DNA from: Roseococcus sp. SDR
Lineage (GTDB): Bacteria > Pseudomonadota > Alphaproteobacteria > Acetobacterales > Acetobacteraceae
DNA length: 64,000 nt
Assembly: GCF_019083995.1 (NCBI RefSeq)
Contig: NZ_JAHRCU010000003.1
Span: 248,001 to 312,000 of the forward strand
Reading direction: 5' to 3'
Positions 8,820 through 16,622 of this stretch are shown here, one piece after another; positions within the stretch are counted from its first letter, which is position 1; each line of letters starts with the position of its first letter. The notes beneath the pieces are model-generated. The model was not told the origin of the DNA, ran no database searches, and saw nothing but the letters and a program-made list of their open reading frames with translations. Both the position numbers and the translations under genes were made by a program.

Positions 8820-8848
8820 AGGCGCCACCGGAGTCCCGGGCGGCGCCT
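8820..8848 (+). terminator. Hairpin with T-run between capsid and decoration genes
   Basis: AGGCGCC (8820-8826) pairs perfectly with GGCGCCT (8842-8848), the latter running into TTT. Placed between the highly expressed capsid gene and the next gene, it could attenuate transcription or stabilise the upstream message rather than end it fully. Confidence 0.45.
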
Positions 8849-8873
8849 TTCGCGCATCTGGAGACCCATCCCC

Positions 8874-9221
8874 ATGCGCAACTACATCCAGCCCGGCGAC
8901 AGCCTGACCATCGCCGTCCCCTACGCCGGCGGCGTCACCTCCGGCCAGGGCGTGCTCGTCGGCGCGCTCTTCGGCGTCGCCGCCATCGACGGCGCGCAGA
9001 ACGCCATGATTGAGGCCGCCACCCAGGGCGTCTTCGATCTCACCAAAGAGCCCGCGCTCGCCATCACCGCTGGCGCGCGCGTGTTCTGGGACAACACCAA
9101 CCGCCGCATCACCACCACCGCCACCGGCAATTTCGCGGTGGGCATCGCCACCCAGGCCGCGCTGGCAGCCGACATCACCGCGCGCGTCTGGCTGAACCGC
9201 GTGCCGGCCTCGGGGGCGTGA
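8874..9221 (+). CDS. DUF2190 family capsid decoration protein
   Basis: The 115-aa product carries the DUF2190 pattern: MRNYIQPGDSLTIAVPYAGG at the N-terminus, a central small beta domain with VFDLTKEPALAITAGARVFW, and the repeating TATGNFAVGIATQAA close. DUF2190 proteins are trimeric or fibre-like cement proteins that bind capsomer edges and stabilise the expanded head. The start ATG 8874 has TGGAGA at 8860-8865. It directly follows the capsid gene, the usual location, and its stop overlaps the start of the broken endolysin gene. Confidence 0.88.
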   Translation: MRNYIQPGDSLTIAVPYAGGVTSGQGVLVGALFGVAAIDGAQNAMIEAATQGVFDLTKEPALAITAGARVFWDNTNRRITTTATGNFAVGIATQAALAADITARVWLNRVPASGA

Positions 9222-9748
9222 TGGCGAGGCCCGATCGCTTCATCCCCTGCGTGGCGGAGGTGCTGCGGCACGAGGGCGGCTACGTCGATCATCCCCGCGA
9301 TCCCGGCGGCTGCACCAATTTCGGCATCACGCGCCGCACCCTGGAGGGCTAGCGGCGCGAGCTAACCGCCTGCGACGCGGTGCGCGCGCTCGGGGTGGAC
9401 GAGGCGCGCGCCATCTACCGCGCGCACTACTGGAACGCCGTGCATGGCGACGAACTGCCGGCTGGCATCGATCTCGCGGTGTTCGACGCTGCCGTGAACA
9501 GCGGGCGACGTCGTGCGGCGCTGTGGCTGCAGGAGGCGCTGGGGGTCGCGGCCGACGGCGCCATCGGCCCCAAGACGCTGCGCGCGGCGCGCGCCACCAA
9601 TGATCGCGCGGCGCTCATCGGGCGCGTCTGCGACATCCGCTTGACCTTCCTGCGCGGCCTCGACACCTGGCCGGACTTCGGGCGCGGCTGGAGCCGGCGC
9701 GTGCGCAGCGTCCGCGCTGCATCGCTGGTGATGGCGGGGGCGCCTTGA
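9221..9748 (+). pseudogene. GH108-type phage endolysin interrupted by an amber codon
   Basis: Read through one stop, this 528-nt frame encodes a typical 175-aa glycoside hydrolase 108 N-acetylmuramidase with a C-terminal peptidoglycan-binding domain: catalytic Glu in LRHEGGYVDHPRDPGG (E18), TNFGIT, YRAHYWNAV and the binding-domain stretch ALGVAADGAIGPKTLRAA. A TAG at 9350-9352 replaces codon 44, at a place where homologues usually have Trp (TGG), giving a 43-aa fragment that keeps the catalytic Glu but not the rest. The downstream part is otherwise intact and ends overlapping the next start, so the lesion looks recent. Readthrough by an amber suppressor or a sequencing error are the alternatives. 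Confidence 0.88.
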
Positions 9749-10053
9749 GCGCCTTCGCCGCGGCCATGGCCGCGCTGGTGGCCGACCCGAACCTCGGCGT
9801 GGAGGCCGTCTATCGCCAAAGCGGAACCGGCAACCCATTCGCCCTGCGCGTGCTGCGCTCCTCGCCCGACCGCGTGGCCGATGCCTTCGCCACCGAGATC
9901 ATCGCCGCGACCGACATCCTCTCGGTGCCCATCGCGACGCTGCCCAACCTCGCGGCCGGCGACACCCTCACGATCGGTCCCGACCTCGTCACCGTCACCT
10001 CCGCCACCCGCGACGCCACTGGCACCGCCTGGCGCGTCCTCTGCCAGCGATAG
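9745..10053 (+). CDS. Phage head-tail connector (lambda gpFII-like)
   Basis: A 102-aa beta-rich protein; the start is TTG 9745 overlapping the endolysin stop (TTGA), with no better start before an ATG at 9763. The body (LPNLAAGDTLTIGPDLVTVTSATRDATG) resembles the small beta-barrel FII/ATP-binding sugar transporter-like family found at this place in lambdoid head modules, where the protein caps the portal-gpW complex and forms the tail docking site. Synteny supports this; sequence similarity is modest. Confidence 0.65.
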   Translation: MSAFAAAMAALVADPNLGVEAVYRQSGTGNPFALRVLRSSPDRVADAFATEIIAATDILSVPIATLPNLAAGDTLTIGPDLVTVTSATRDATGTAWRVLCQR

Positions 10054-10063
10054 GAGCCGCACG

Positions 10064-10240
10064 ATGGACCTTCCGCAAATCCTCCAGCTCGCCGAGAACG
10101 GTGCAGGCCTCATCGCCATCCTGCTGCTCGTCTGGCGCGTTGACGGACGCCTCGAGCAGGTGCGCGTGCTGCTGGAGCGGCTCTCCACCCTGATGGAGAC
10201 CGAGATCGGCCACCGCCGCTGCGACGATCGCGACACCTAA
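10064..10240 (+). CDS. Small single-span membrane protein, possible holin
   Basis: 58 aa with one hydrophobic span (about residues 13-24, GAGLIAILLLVW) followed by a charged amphipathic helix (RLEQVRVLLERLSTLMETE). This N-terminal span plus coiled-coil layout resembles BhlA/UviB-type holin-like proteins. A ribosome site GGAG (10053-10056) precedes ATG 10064. It lies close to the endolysin gene, so a lysis pair of endolysin and holin embedded between head and tail genes is plausible. The holin role is inference from architecture and position only. The stop overlaps the next start (TAATG). Confidence 0.6.
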   Translation: MDLPQILQLAENGAGLIAILLLVWRVDGRLEQVRVLLERLSTLMETEIGHRRCDDRDT

Positions 10241-10959
10241 TGCGCCTCGCCGCTACCATCATCGGCGACCTGCGCCAGGTCCTCGCCGCGGAGGTGCGCG
10301 CCGGCGAGCGCGCCGCCATGCAGGCGATCCGTGCCGAGACCGAGCAGGTCAAGGCGGAACTGCGCCGACAGGTCACGGACGCGCTGGGCGGCAACGCGCG
10401 CGGCATCGCCAATGCCTGGCGCTCGCAGGTGTTCCCCCGCTCGGGGCAGTCGCTGCGACCGGCAGGGCTGGTCTGGACCAAGGTGCCCAACGTCATCGAC
10501 GCCTTCGAGCGTGGGGCCGTCATTCGCGCCAAGCGTGGGCGGAAGTTCCTCGCGATCCCGACCAGTCTCAACCGGCAGGGTGGGCGCCGCGGTGCCAAGC
10601 CGCGCGTCACGCCCGCGCAGATGGTGGCGTCGGGTCAGGCCTTCCTGCGGCCCTTCAAGTCCGGGCGTGGCTTCGTGTGGTGCCTGCCGCTGCACCAGGG
10701 CGAGCAGACCGGGCGCCGCCGCCGCACGCGCCTCGTCGCCGGCGGCCTGACCGAGATCGGCACCGGCAACCGCAAGGGTCGCGAGGCCTGGGCGCGCGGC
10801 ATGCTGGAGCGTGGCCTGGTGCCGATGTTCCTGCTGCTGCCGCAGGTCGCACTGCGCAAGCGGCTCGACGTGAAGGGGGCGGCCGAGCGCGGGCTGCGCC
10901 GACTGCCGGGGCGCTTTGTGCAGGCCTGGGAGCGTGAGGCTGGGAGGCGCGCAGCGTGA
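10240..10959 (+). CDS. DUF6441-like minor tail/connector protein
   Basis: 239-aa basic, helix-rich protein (QAIRAETEQVKAELRRQV at about residues 27-45; Arg-rich core with GGRRGAKPRVTPAQMV; long C-terminal helix). The length, basic charge and location between the connector and tail terminator genes match the slot of lambda gpZ / DUF6441, which completes the head-proximal tail end. ATG 10240 overlaps the previous stop; its stop overlaps the next start (GTGA). I see no catalytic motif. Confidence 0.7.
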   Translation: MRLAATIIGDLRQVLAAEVRAGERAAMQAIRAETEQVKAELRRQVTDALGGNARGIANAWRSQVFPRSGQSLRPAGLVWTKVPNVIDAFERGAVIRAKRGRKFLAIPTSLNRQGGRRGAKPRVTPAQMVASGQAFLRPFKSGRGFVWCLPLHQGEQTGRRRRTRLVAGGLTEIGTGNRKGREAWARGMLERGLVPMFLLLPQVALRKRLDVKGAAERGLRRLPGRFVQAWEREAGRRAA

Positions 10960-11402
10960 GCATGCGCGAGAACGCGCTGGCCGCGCTGCACGCCCGGATC
11001 GGCGCGGCGCTGGCGGCCAGGAACCCGGCGCCAGTGGTGCTACGCGGTGAGACCGCGCCGCAGCGCATCCCGCCAGGTGGTCTCGTCGTCCTGCGCGACG
11101 GCGAGACGGTGGAGGAGACCGCCATCCTCTCCCCGCTGGCCTATGCCATCGAGCATCGCGCGGAGATCGAGGTGGCCGTTGCCGGCGCGACACCCGCCGC
11201 ACGCAACGCCCTCCTCGACGCGCTGCTCGTGGACATCGCCGCTGGCATCACCAGCAACCGGACCCTCGGCGGCGCGGTGGAATGGGCCGCGCCCGGTGCA
11301 CCGACCTTCGACGACGTCGAGTTCGAGGGCGCCGCGCCCGCCCGCGCCGCCTCCATTCCCGTCACGCTCTTCTACACGGTCGCCGGCTCGCCGCTGGCCT
11401 GA
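10956..11402 (+). CDS. Tail terminator-like protein (lambda gpU position)
   Basis: 148 aa. The start is GTG 10956 overlapping the previous TGA; an ATG at 10962 is possible. The N-terminal helix (RENALAALHARIGAALAA) and following beta strands with ILSPLAYAIEHRAEIEVAVAG fit the small alpha/beta fold of tail terminator proteins, which cap the growing tail tube and join it to the head. The call depends mainly on position directly before the tail tube gene and on length. Confidence 0.65.
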   Translation: MSMRENALAALHARIGAALAARNPAPVVLRGETAPQRIPPGGLVVLRDGETVEETAILSPLAYAIEHRAEIEVAVAGATPAARNALLDALLVDIAAGITSNRTLGGAVEWAAPGAPTFDDVEFEGAAPARAASIPVTLFYTVAGSPLA

Positions 11403-11417
11403 TCCCGGAGACATCCC

Positions 11418-12374
11418 ATGCCCCGTGCCATTGGCGCCAACTGCCGCCTGCTGACGCTGCCCGAAACCACCTACGGCACCGCGCCCGGCAGCAACTGGCG
11501 GCGCATGCCCTTCCTGTCCTGCGACCTCGGCGCGGAGCAACCGCTGCTGGATGCCGACGTCATCGGCGTGGGCAGCAACCGGGATCCGGCCGCGCCCTTC
11601 CTCGACACCGTGACTGTCCAGGGCCAGGCCGTGGTGCCGGTCGATCTCGTCAACATCGGCCATTGGCTGCGCCTGCTGCTCGGCGCGCCCACCACCACCG
11701 GCACCAACCCAAACTTCATCCACACCTTCGGATCCGGCGCGGCAGCGCTGCCGTCCAACAGCGTCGAGATCGGCTATCCCGATGTGCCGAACTTCGACGT
11801 CTGCACCGGCGTGCGCGCCGACACGCTGGAGATCGACATCTCGCCGTCAGGCCCCGCCACCGCCACCTTCGGGTTGATGGGACAGGGCTCGCTGCGCGGT
11901 GGCGCATCCTCCGGCGGCACGCCCACCAGCGCGGCCTACACCGCCTTCAACAAGGCACAGGGTTCCATCACCCGCGCCGGCTCGGCCCTCGCCCAGGTCA
12001 CCGGCGCGCGCATGACCTACAGCAATGGCATGGAGATGGTCCGCACCATCCGCGCCGACCGCCGTATCGAGGGCGTGGATCCGGGTGTGGCCCGCTGCAC
12101 CGGCCAGGTCACGGTGCGCTTCGAGAACACAACCCTGCTCGCCCAGGCACAGAACGGCAGCGCCGCCGAGTTCGCATTCGCTTACACGATCGATGCGAAC
12201 CGAAGCCTCACAGTGACGCTGCACGAGGTGTATCTGGCGCTGGCCAAGACCCCGATCGAGGGACCTGCTGGGGTGGAGGCGAGCTTCAATTTCAGGGCAG
12301 CGTTCAACGCGACTGCCACGCGCATGATGACGGTGGCGCTGCGGAACCAGCAGGCGGCGGTGGATTACGCCTGA
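11418..12374 (+). CDS. Phage tail tube (major tail) protein
   Basis: 318-aa beta-rich protein beginning MPRAIGANCRLLTLPETTYG, a sequence style typical of siphovirus tail tube proteins (N-terminal strand, then ETTYGT, later ANIGHWLRLLLG and GQGS segments). It polymerises as hexameric rings around the tape measure. A ribosome site CGGAGA (11406-11411) precedes ATG 11418. The longer than usual length suggests an added surface domain. It is followed not by the chaperone gene but by an antisense toxin-antitoxin pair whose toxin overlaps its last 10 bases. Confidence 0.82.
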   Translation: MPRAIGANCRLLTLPETTYGTAPGSNWRRMPFLSCDLGAEQPLLDADVIGVGSNRDPAAPFLDTVTVQGQAVVPVDLVNIGHWLRLLLGAPTTTGTNPNFIHTFGSGAAALPSNSVEIGYPDVPNFDVCTGVRADTLEIDISPSGPATATFGLMGQGSLRGGASSGGTPTSAAYTAFNKAQGSITRAGSALAQVTGARMTYSNGMEMVRTIRADRRIEGVDPGVARCTGQVTVRFENTTLLAQAQNGSAAEFAFAYTIDANRSLTVTLHEVYLALAKTPIEGPAGVEASFNFRAAFNATATRMMTVALRNQQAAVDYA

Positions 12375-12712
12375 CGCGTGGTGCTGCGCAGAGCCGTCAG
12401 CGCATCGGGAAGGTCCATCGCGCCGTGGAGCACGCGCAGGATCACCGGGACCCCAGCCGCCCGCGTTTCGTACACCAGGACATAGCGGTAGCGCGGCAGC
12501 GGCACGAACCGGATCGTGGGTGGCGCAAGGTCTCGGCGGACAACCCCGTGTTCCGGATGCCGCGCGATGCGCTGCGCTGCCAGCACGACCGCATCGCGCA
12601 ACCCTCGTGCCGCCGCTGGCTCCTCGCGGGCGATCCAGCGGACGGCTTCGGCCAGTTCACGCCGCGCCTGTGCGGTGAGCCTCGCCGAGGGTTCCGGCGT
12701 CGTTCCGCTCAG
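12365..12712 (-). CDS. parE: ParE/RelE-type toxin of a type II toxin-antitoxin pair
   Basis: The 115-aa frame carries the ParE pattern RRELAEAVRWIAREEPAAAR, then IARHPEHGVVRRDL, and the terminal strand YRYVLVYETRAAGVPVILRVLHG. No ATG/GTG exists in the coding stretch; the preferred start is CTG 12712, whose last bases overlap the antitoxin stop (CTGA), the usual coupling in ParDE operons; a TTG at 12601 would cut off the conserved N-terminal helix. ParE toxins poison DNA gyrase; RelE relatives cleave mRNA, and sequence alone does not settle which applies. It lies antisense to phage late transcription and its end overlaps the tail tube gene by 10 bp. Confidence 0.82.
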   Translation of the reverse strand: MSGTTPEPSARLTAQARRELAEAVRWIAREEPAAARGLRDAVVLAAQRIARHPEHGVVRRDLAPPTIRFVPLPRYRYVLVYETRAAGVPVILRVLHGAMDLPDALTALRSTTRQA

Positions 12713-12978
12713 CGGGCGCCGGCGCCCTGTCGCGCCTCTGCCTCGGCGATGATGGCGTCGAGCTCGGCTGCCACCTGGTCCATCTCGAAATAGCCGGTCT
12801 CGTCGGACTCACGCCGTGCATCATCGAGGGACTGGAGAAAGGCTGCGCGCTGCGCGTTGCGCGCCTGCAGGAGCTTCAGCGCGGCGTCGATCACGTCTTG
12901 CGGGCCAGCGAATTCGCCCGTCGCCATCGCCGCCCGGGCGATCGCCTCCTGCTCCTTCGTCAGCTGCACCACCGTCAT
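12709..12978 (-). CDS. parD: ParD-type ribbon-helix-helix antitoxin
   Basis: The 89-aa product starts MTVVQLTKEQEAIARAAMAT with a short strand and two helices (to about residue 50; DVIDAALKLLQ), the ribbon-helix-helix DNA-binding fold of ParD, and ends in a flexible acidic tail (FEMDQVAAELDAIIAEAE) that would cover the toxin. Start ATG at 12978 has an ideal ribosome site GAGGAGG about 7 nt upstream; a longer frame to 13023 would include that site and is rejected. It is expected to neutralise the ParE toxin and repress the pair from the short gap before the tail chaperone gene. Confidence 0.88.
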   Translation of the reverse strand: MTVVQLTKEQEAIARAAMATGEFAGPQDVIDAALKLLQARNAQRAAFLQSLDDARRESDETGYFEMDQVAAELDAIIAEAEARQGAGAR

Positions 12979-13052
12979 CTGAACCTCCTCACCCGCAACG
13001 CCTGGCGCCGCCGCCGGGTGCACAACCGCGTCATCACGGAGCGCACCATAGC

Positions 13053-13430
13053 ATGCTCACCCTCGACCTTCCCACCGAAGCCGTCTGGCTGGACCTCCCG
13101 CGCGGCGTGCGCGTGGAGGTGCTGCCCGTCACCACCGCTCTGATGGCCGCAGCCCAGGCCGCCGCCGCGCGCCGTCTCGGGGCGGTGCGCGCGGCCAACC
13201 CGGACCTGGACCCCGACCTCGCGCGCGGCCTGGCCTTCGCCTTCCTCGTCAAGGCGCTGGCCCGCCATGCCGTCACGGCCTGGGAGGGCGTCGGCGATGC
13301 GACAGGCAAGCCTCTCCCGCTGTCCGGTGAGGCGGTCGAGCGCCTGATGGACCTCGACGACATCGCCGCCGCCTTCTGGGACCGTGCCACCACCCCCGTC
13401 ACCGCCGTGGCCCTGGAGGGAAACGGCTAA
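13053..13430 (+). CDS. Tail assembly chaperone (lambda gpG-like)
   Basis: 125-aa protein (LTLDLPTEAVWLDLPRGVRV at the N-terminus, helical centre, ending VALEGNG) in the slot before the tape measure gene. Tail chaperones coat the tape measure protein before tube assembly. The GGGAAAC heptamer at 13418-13424, two codons before the stop, allows a -1 shift giving a longer second product, as in lambda gpG/gpGT. The start ATG 13053 follows a weak ribosome site (GGAGCG at 13038-13043). Confidence 0.8.
   Translation: MLTLDLPTEAVWLDLPRGVRVEVLPVTTALMAAAQAAAARRLGAVRAANPDLDPDLARGLAFAFLVKALARHAVTAWEGVGDATGKPLPLSGEAVERLMDLDDIAAAFWDRATTPVTAVALEGNG
13418..13424 (+). other. Programmed -1 ribosomal frameshift site (GGGAAAC)
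   Basis: In the zero frame of the chaperone gene the bases read G-GGA-AAC, a canonical X-XXY-YYZ slippery heptamer differing from lambda's GGGAAAG by one base. A -1 slip enters a frame open from here to a TAG at 13766, which has no start codon of its own. Position, two codons ahead of the zero-frame stop at 13428-13430, matches phage chaperone frameshift sites. Confidence 0.88.
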
Positions 13431-13768
13431 GGGCCCGCGCCGCGTGGCACTTCGGCCAGGGCCCCGACTACTGCCGCGGCTGTGCCGCGCTCGACCGCGA
13501 CTGCGGCCTGACCTGCCCCTACGCCCTGCACGCGCCAACGAGCGCCCAGGGCGCCGCCCTGTGGGCTGCGGGCACGGCCTGCGTCTCGGCCGGTATGGCG
13601 GGCCTGGAACTCGACACCGCCGGCACCCTGGCCCTGGCGCGCGAGATGGGCGTGCAGGGCTGGGCCGCCGCCGAACTGCTGACGGCGCTGCGCATGGGCC
13701 TCGCCGCCGGTGCAGCAGCGTGCCGTTCTGCCACCCATGACGCCGGAGGGTCGCCCCATGGCGGATAG
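13424..13768 (+). CDS. Frameshift extension of tail chaperone (gpT-like part of gpGT)
   Basis: This frame is reached by a -1 shift at 13418-13424; the fused product, spanning 13053-13424 and then 13424-13768, would be 238 aa. The extension begins RLRARAAWHFGQGPDYCRGC and contains a four-Cys cluster (YCRGCAALDRDCGLTCPY) that could bind metal, followed by two helices. It ends 8 bases inside the tape measure gene. In lambda the T part recruits tail tube subunits to the tape measure-chaperone complex; that role is assumed here. The Cys cluster is not a feature I know from lambda gpT. Confidence 0.78.
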   Translation, partial: RLRARAAWHFGQGPDYCRGCAALDRDCGLTCPYALHAPTSAQGAALWAAGTACVSAGMAGLELDTAGTLALAREMGVQGWAAAELLTALRMGLAAGAAACRSATHDAGGSPHGG

Positions 13769-15914
13769 CACCCGCCGCGTCTCCGTCCGCCTGTCACTGG
13801 ACGACGCCGCGCGCGTGAAGTCGGAACTGCGCGAGGTCGGCGAGACCGGGCAGCGCAGCCTGGACCGCATCCAGGATGGTGCGGACCGTGCCTCGCGGGC
13901 CCTGTCCCTCATGGACGTCGCCGTCCGCGGCATCCAGCTCGCCGGTGTCGCCGCCGGACTGCGCGCCCTCGTCATGGCGGGCGACGCTCTCAGCCAATCC
14001 ATGGGCCGCCTCACCACCGCCGTGGGCGGCGTGGAGCGCGCCGCCGAGGTCTACGAGGCGCTGTATCGCGACGCGCTGCAGACCGGTGTCGCGGTGCGCG
14101 AGAGCGTCGACGCCTTCCAGCGCTTCTCGATCGCCGCCCGCGAGATCGGCGCCACGTCGGACGAAGTGCTGCGCCTGGTCGCCGGCCTGCAACGCGTCGC
14201 CATCTCGTCCGGCGCCAGCACCGCAGAGATCCAGGGCAGCACCCAGCAGCTCGCCCAGGCCCTGGCCTCGGGCGTGCTGCAGGGCGACGAGCTGCGGAGC
14301 ATCCTGGAGGGGCTGCCGACGCTCGCGCAGGCGCTGGCCGGCGAGCTCGGCGTCTCCATCGGCGAGCTCCGCAAGCTGGGCTCCGAGGGCAAGCTCACCG
14401 CCGACACGGTGTTCCCGGCGCTGCTGCGGGCCGTGGAGCGGGTGAATGGCGAATTCGAGCGCGCGCCGCTCTCGGTCGGCCGCGCGTTCGGGCAGCTGAC
14501 GGCGGCCGCCGACCAATTCCTCGCCCGGCTCGACCAGGCCATCGGCCTGTCCAACACCCTGGCGCGAGCCCTGTCGGGTGCGGCCCGGGTGCTGGACGGC
14601 GTGCGCCGCGGCGCCGGTCTCCTCACCGAGGGCGAGCGTCTGGCCGACCAGCGCGCCACCCGCGACGCGCTGGCCGCCGAGATCGCCAGGCTGGAGCAGG
14701 AGATCACTGGTGGTGGTGAGGGTCGGACGCCACGCCGCGGCAGCATCCGCTCAGGCCTCGTCGGCACCGCCGAGGGTCAGGCCGGCGTGGATCGCGCCCG
14801 CCGCCTCGAGGAGCTCCGCACCCAGCATCGCGAAATGGTCGAGGAGGTCGCCCGCGGCGAGCGCGAGGCCGCCGAGCGCGGTGAGGCCGAACGCCGCGAC
14901 GCCGACGCCCGTGCCGCCGAGGCCCGCCGTCGCCGCGGCGCCGAACAGGCCGAGGAACTCCGCCGCCAACTCGACGACCGCTTTCGCATCAACAGCGAGC
15001 ACGAGGACCGCGTCCGTCGCCTCCGCGAGGCCGAGGCGTCGGGCGCCATCGACGCCGCCGAGCGCCAGCGCCTCGAGACGCTGGCCACCCGCGAGCGCGA
15101 CGAGGCCCTGCGCCGCCTCGAAGGTTCCGTCCGCCGCGTCACCGCTGCCCAGCGCGACAACCGCGACGCCGAGCGCGAGGCCAACGAGGTGCTGCGCGAG
15201 CGCGAGGCGCTCATCCGCCAGAACGAGAACGCCTATGAGCGCTACGCCCGCCGCCTCTCCAACCTCGGCACGCTGGTCGAGCGCGCCGAGCGCATCGGCC
15301 AACCCATCCCCGACGAGACCATCTCGCGGGAGGCCCAGGCGGCGCTGGAGGAGCTGGAGCGCGGCAGCGAGCGCGTGCAGCGCGCCACCGAACGCGCCTC
15401 CGAGACCGCGCGCGAACTGGGCCTGACCTTCTCCTCCGCCTTCGAGGACGCGGTGATCCGCGGCGAGAGCCTGTCCAAGGTGCTGCAGGGCATCGGGCAG
15501 GACATCGCCCGCATCATCGCGCGACGCACCATCACCGAGCCGCTCGGCAATGCGCTCACCGGCGCGCTGTCGGGTTTCTCCTTCGGTGGCATCTTCGACG
15601 GGGTCGGGTCCTGGCTCAGCGGGCTGTTCCGCGCCGAGGGCGGACCGGTCACGGCCGGCCAGCCTTACATCGTGGGCGAGCGCGGGCCGGAATGGTTCGT
15701 GCCCCAGCAGTCGGGGACGGTGCTGCCCAACGGCACAGCGCCAGCCGGCGGTCCCACCATCCACACGACGCTGAACATCGACGCGCGCGGGGCGGACGCC
15801 GGCGTGGAGGCGCGGCTGCGGCTGATGGGCCAGCAGATTGCGCGCCAGGCCACCGCGATGACGCTGGATGCCATCCGCCGCGGTGGCACCGCCTACGACA
15901 CAGTGCGCCGCTGA
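13758..15914 (+). CDS. Phage tail tape measure protein
   Basis: Sets tail length and helps eject DNA. 718 aa: the N-terminal region contains the tape-measure domain (about residues 75-260: VYEALYRDALQTGVAVRESV, SSGASTAEIQGSTQQLAQAL, SGVLQGDELRSILEGLPTLA), a long highly charged coiled coil (about 300-560, rich in Glu/Arg/Ala), and a Gly-rich C-terminus (FGGIFDGVGSWLSGLFRAEGG) with the terminal motif GERGPEWFVPQQSGTVLPNG seen in lambdoid tape measures. Start ATG 13758 has GGAGGG at 13745-13750 and avoids a longer frame from 13710. By the lambda ratio the length predicts a fairly short tail, near 100 nm. Confidence 0.93.
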   Translation: MADSTRRVSVRLSLDDAARVKSELREVGETGQRSLDRIQDGADRASRALSLMDVAVRGIQLAGVAAGLRALVMAGDALSQSMGRLTTAVGGVERAAEVYEALYRDALQTGVAVRESVDAFQRFSIAAREIGATSDEVLRLVAGLQRVAISSGASTAEIQGSTQQLAQALASGVLQGDELRSILEGLPTLAQALAGELGVSIGELRKLGSEGKLTADTVFPALLRAVERVNGEFERAPLSVGRAFGQLTAAADQFLARLDQAIGLSNTLARALSGAARVLDGVRRGAGLLTEGERLADQRATRDALAAEIARLEQEITGGGEGRTPRRGSIRSGLVGTAEGQAGVDRARRLEELRTQHREMVEEVARGEREAAERGEAERRDADARAAEARRRRGAEQAEELRRQLDDRFRINSEHEDRVRRLREAEASGAIDAAERQRLETLATRERDEALRRLEGSVRRVTAAQRDNRDAEREANEVLREREALIRQNENAYERYARRLSNLGTLVERAERIGQPIPDETISREAQAALEELERGSERVQRATERASETARELGLTFSSAFEDAVIRGESLSKVLQGIGQDIARIIARRTITEPLGNALTGALSGFSFGGIFDGVGSWLSGLFRAEGGPVTAGQPYIVGERGPEWFVPQQSGTVLPNGTAPAGGPTIHTTLNIDARGADAGVEARLRLMGQQIARQATAMTLDAIRRGGTAYDTVRR

Positions 15915-15935
15915 ATTGGGAGAGGAGGTAAGGCC

Positions 15936-16622
15936 ATGACGGAATACGCCTGGCCGCCAGAGCTGCGCCCCTCCCGGCAGGTCTTCTACCTCCAGCCCAA
16001 CACGCTGCGCTTTGTCTCGCCGCTCACCCGCCAGACGCAGGTGCTGCGCCGAGAGGGCGCGCGCTGGATGGCGGAGATGACCTTCGACCCGCTGAACCCG
16101 CGCCTGGCCGGTGTGCTGGAAGGCCTGGTGGCCGCACTCGCCGGCTCGGTGAACACGGTCCGCCTGCGTGATTTTCGGCGCGAGTTCCGCTCGGGGGATC
16201 CACGCTCCCAGGGCGACGTGCCGACCGGGCCCTACAGCTTCAACGACGCCACCATCTTCACGGACGGGACCGGCATGGTGGTGGGCTCGGGCAATCCGGC
16301 GCTCGCGGCCGGGGCGCCACGCGGGGCGCTGTCGCTGGCCACCCAGGGCTGGTGGCCGAACGCGCTGGCCGTCGGCGCCGGCGACCACATCGGCCTGGGC
16401 GGGCGGCTCTACATGGCCACCGCGCGCGTCATGGCGTCGGGCACCGGCACGGCCTCCATCCCCATCGCACCCCCGCTGCGCGCCGCCGCGCCGGTCGGCG
16501 AGGCGCTGTTCTTCTCGAACGTGTCCACGCCCATGCGCCTGGTCTCCGACGACGAGGGCATCAACCCAACCCGGCCGGGACGCTTCACCAGCATCACCTG
16601 CCGCTTTGAGGAGGCGCTCTGA
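15936..16622 (+). CDS. Distal tail / tail tip protein (RcGTA gp12 position)
   Basis: 228 aa, preceded by a strong AGGAGG (15923-15928). Beta-rich, with an N-terminal part (PPELRPSRQVFYLQPNTLRF) followed by a domain containing the pattern VRLRDFRREFR and ending SITCRFEEAL. It follows the tape measure and begins a four-gene block (this gene, hub-like protein, NlpC/P60-like protein, large host-specificity protein) in the same order as the tail tip of gene transfer agent RcGTA and related siphoviruses. It probably forms the ring between tube and hub. Sequence family not recognised with certainty. Confidence 0.7.
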   Translation: MTEYAWPPELRPSRQVFYLQPNTLRFVSPLTRQTQVLRREGARWMAEMTFDPLNPRLAGVLEGLVAALAGSVNTVRLRDFRREFRSGDPRSQGDVPTGPYSFNDATIFTDGTGMVVGSGNPALAAGAPRGALSLATQGWWPNALAVGAGDHIGLGGRLYMATARVMASGTGTASIPIAPPLRAAAPVGEALFFSNVSTPMRLVSDDEGINPTRPGRFTSITCRFEEAL

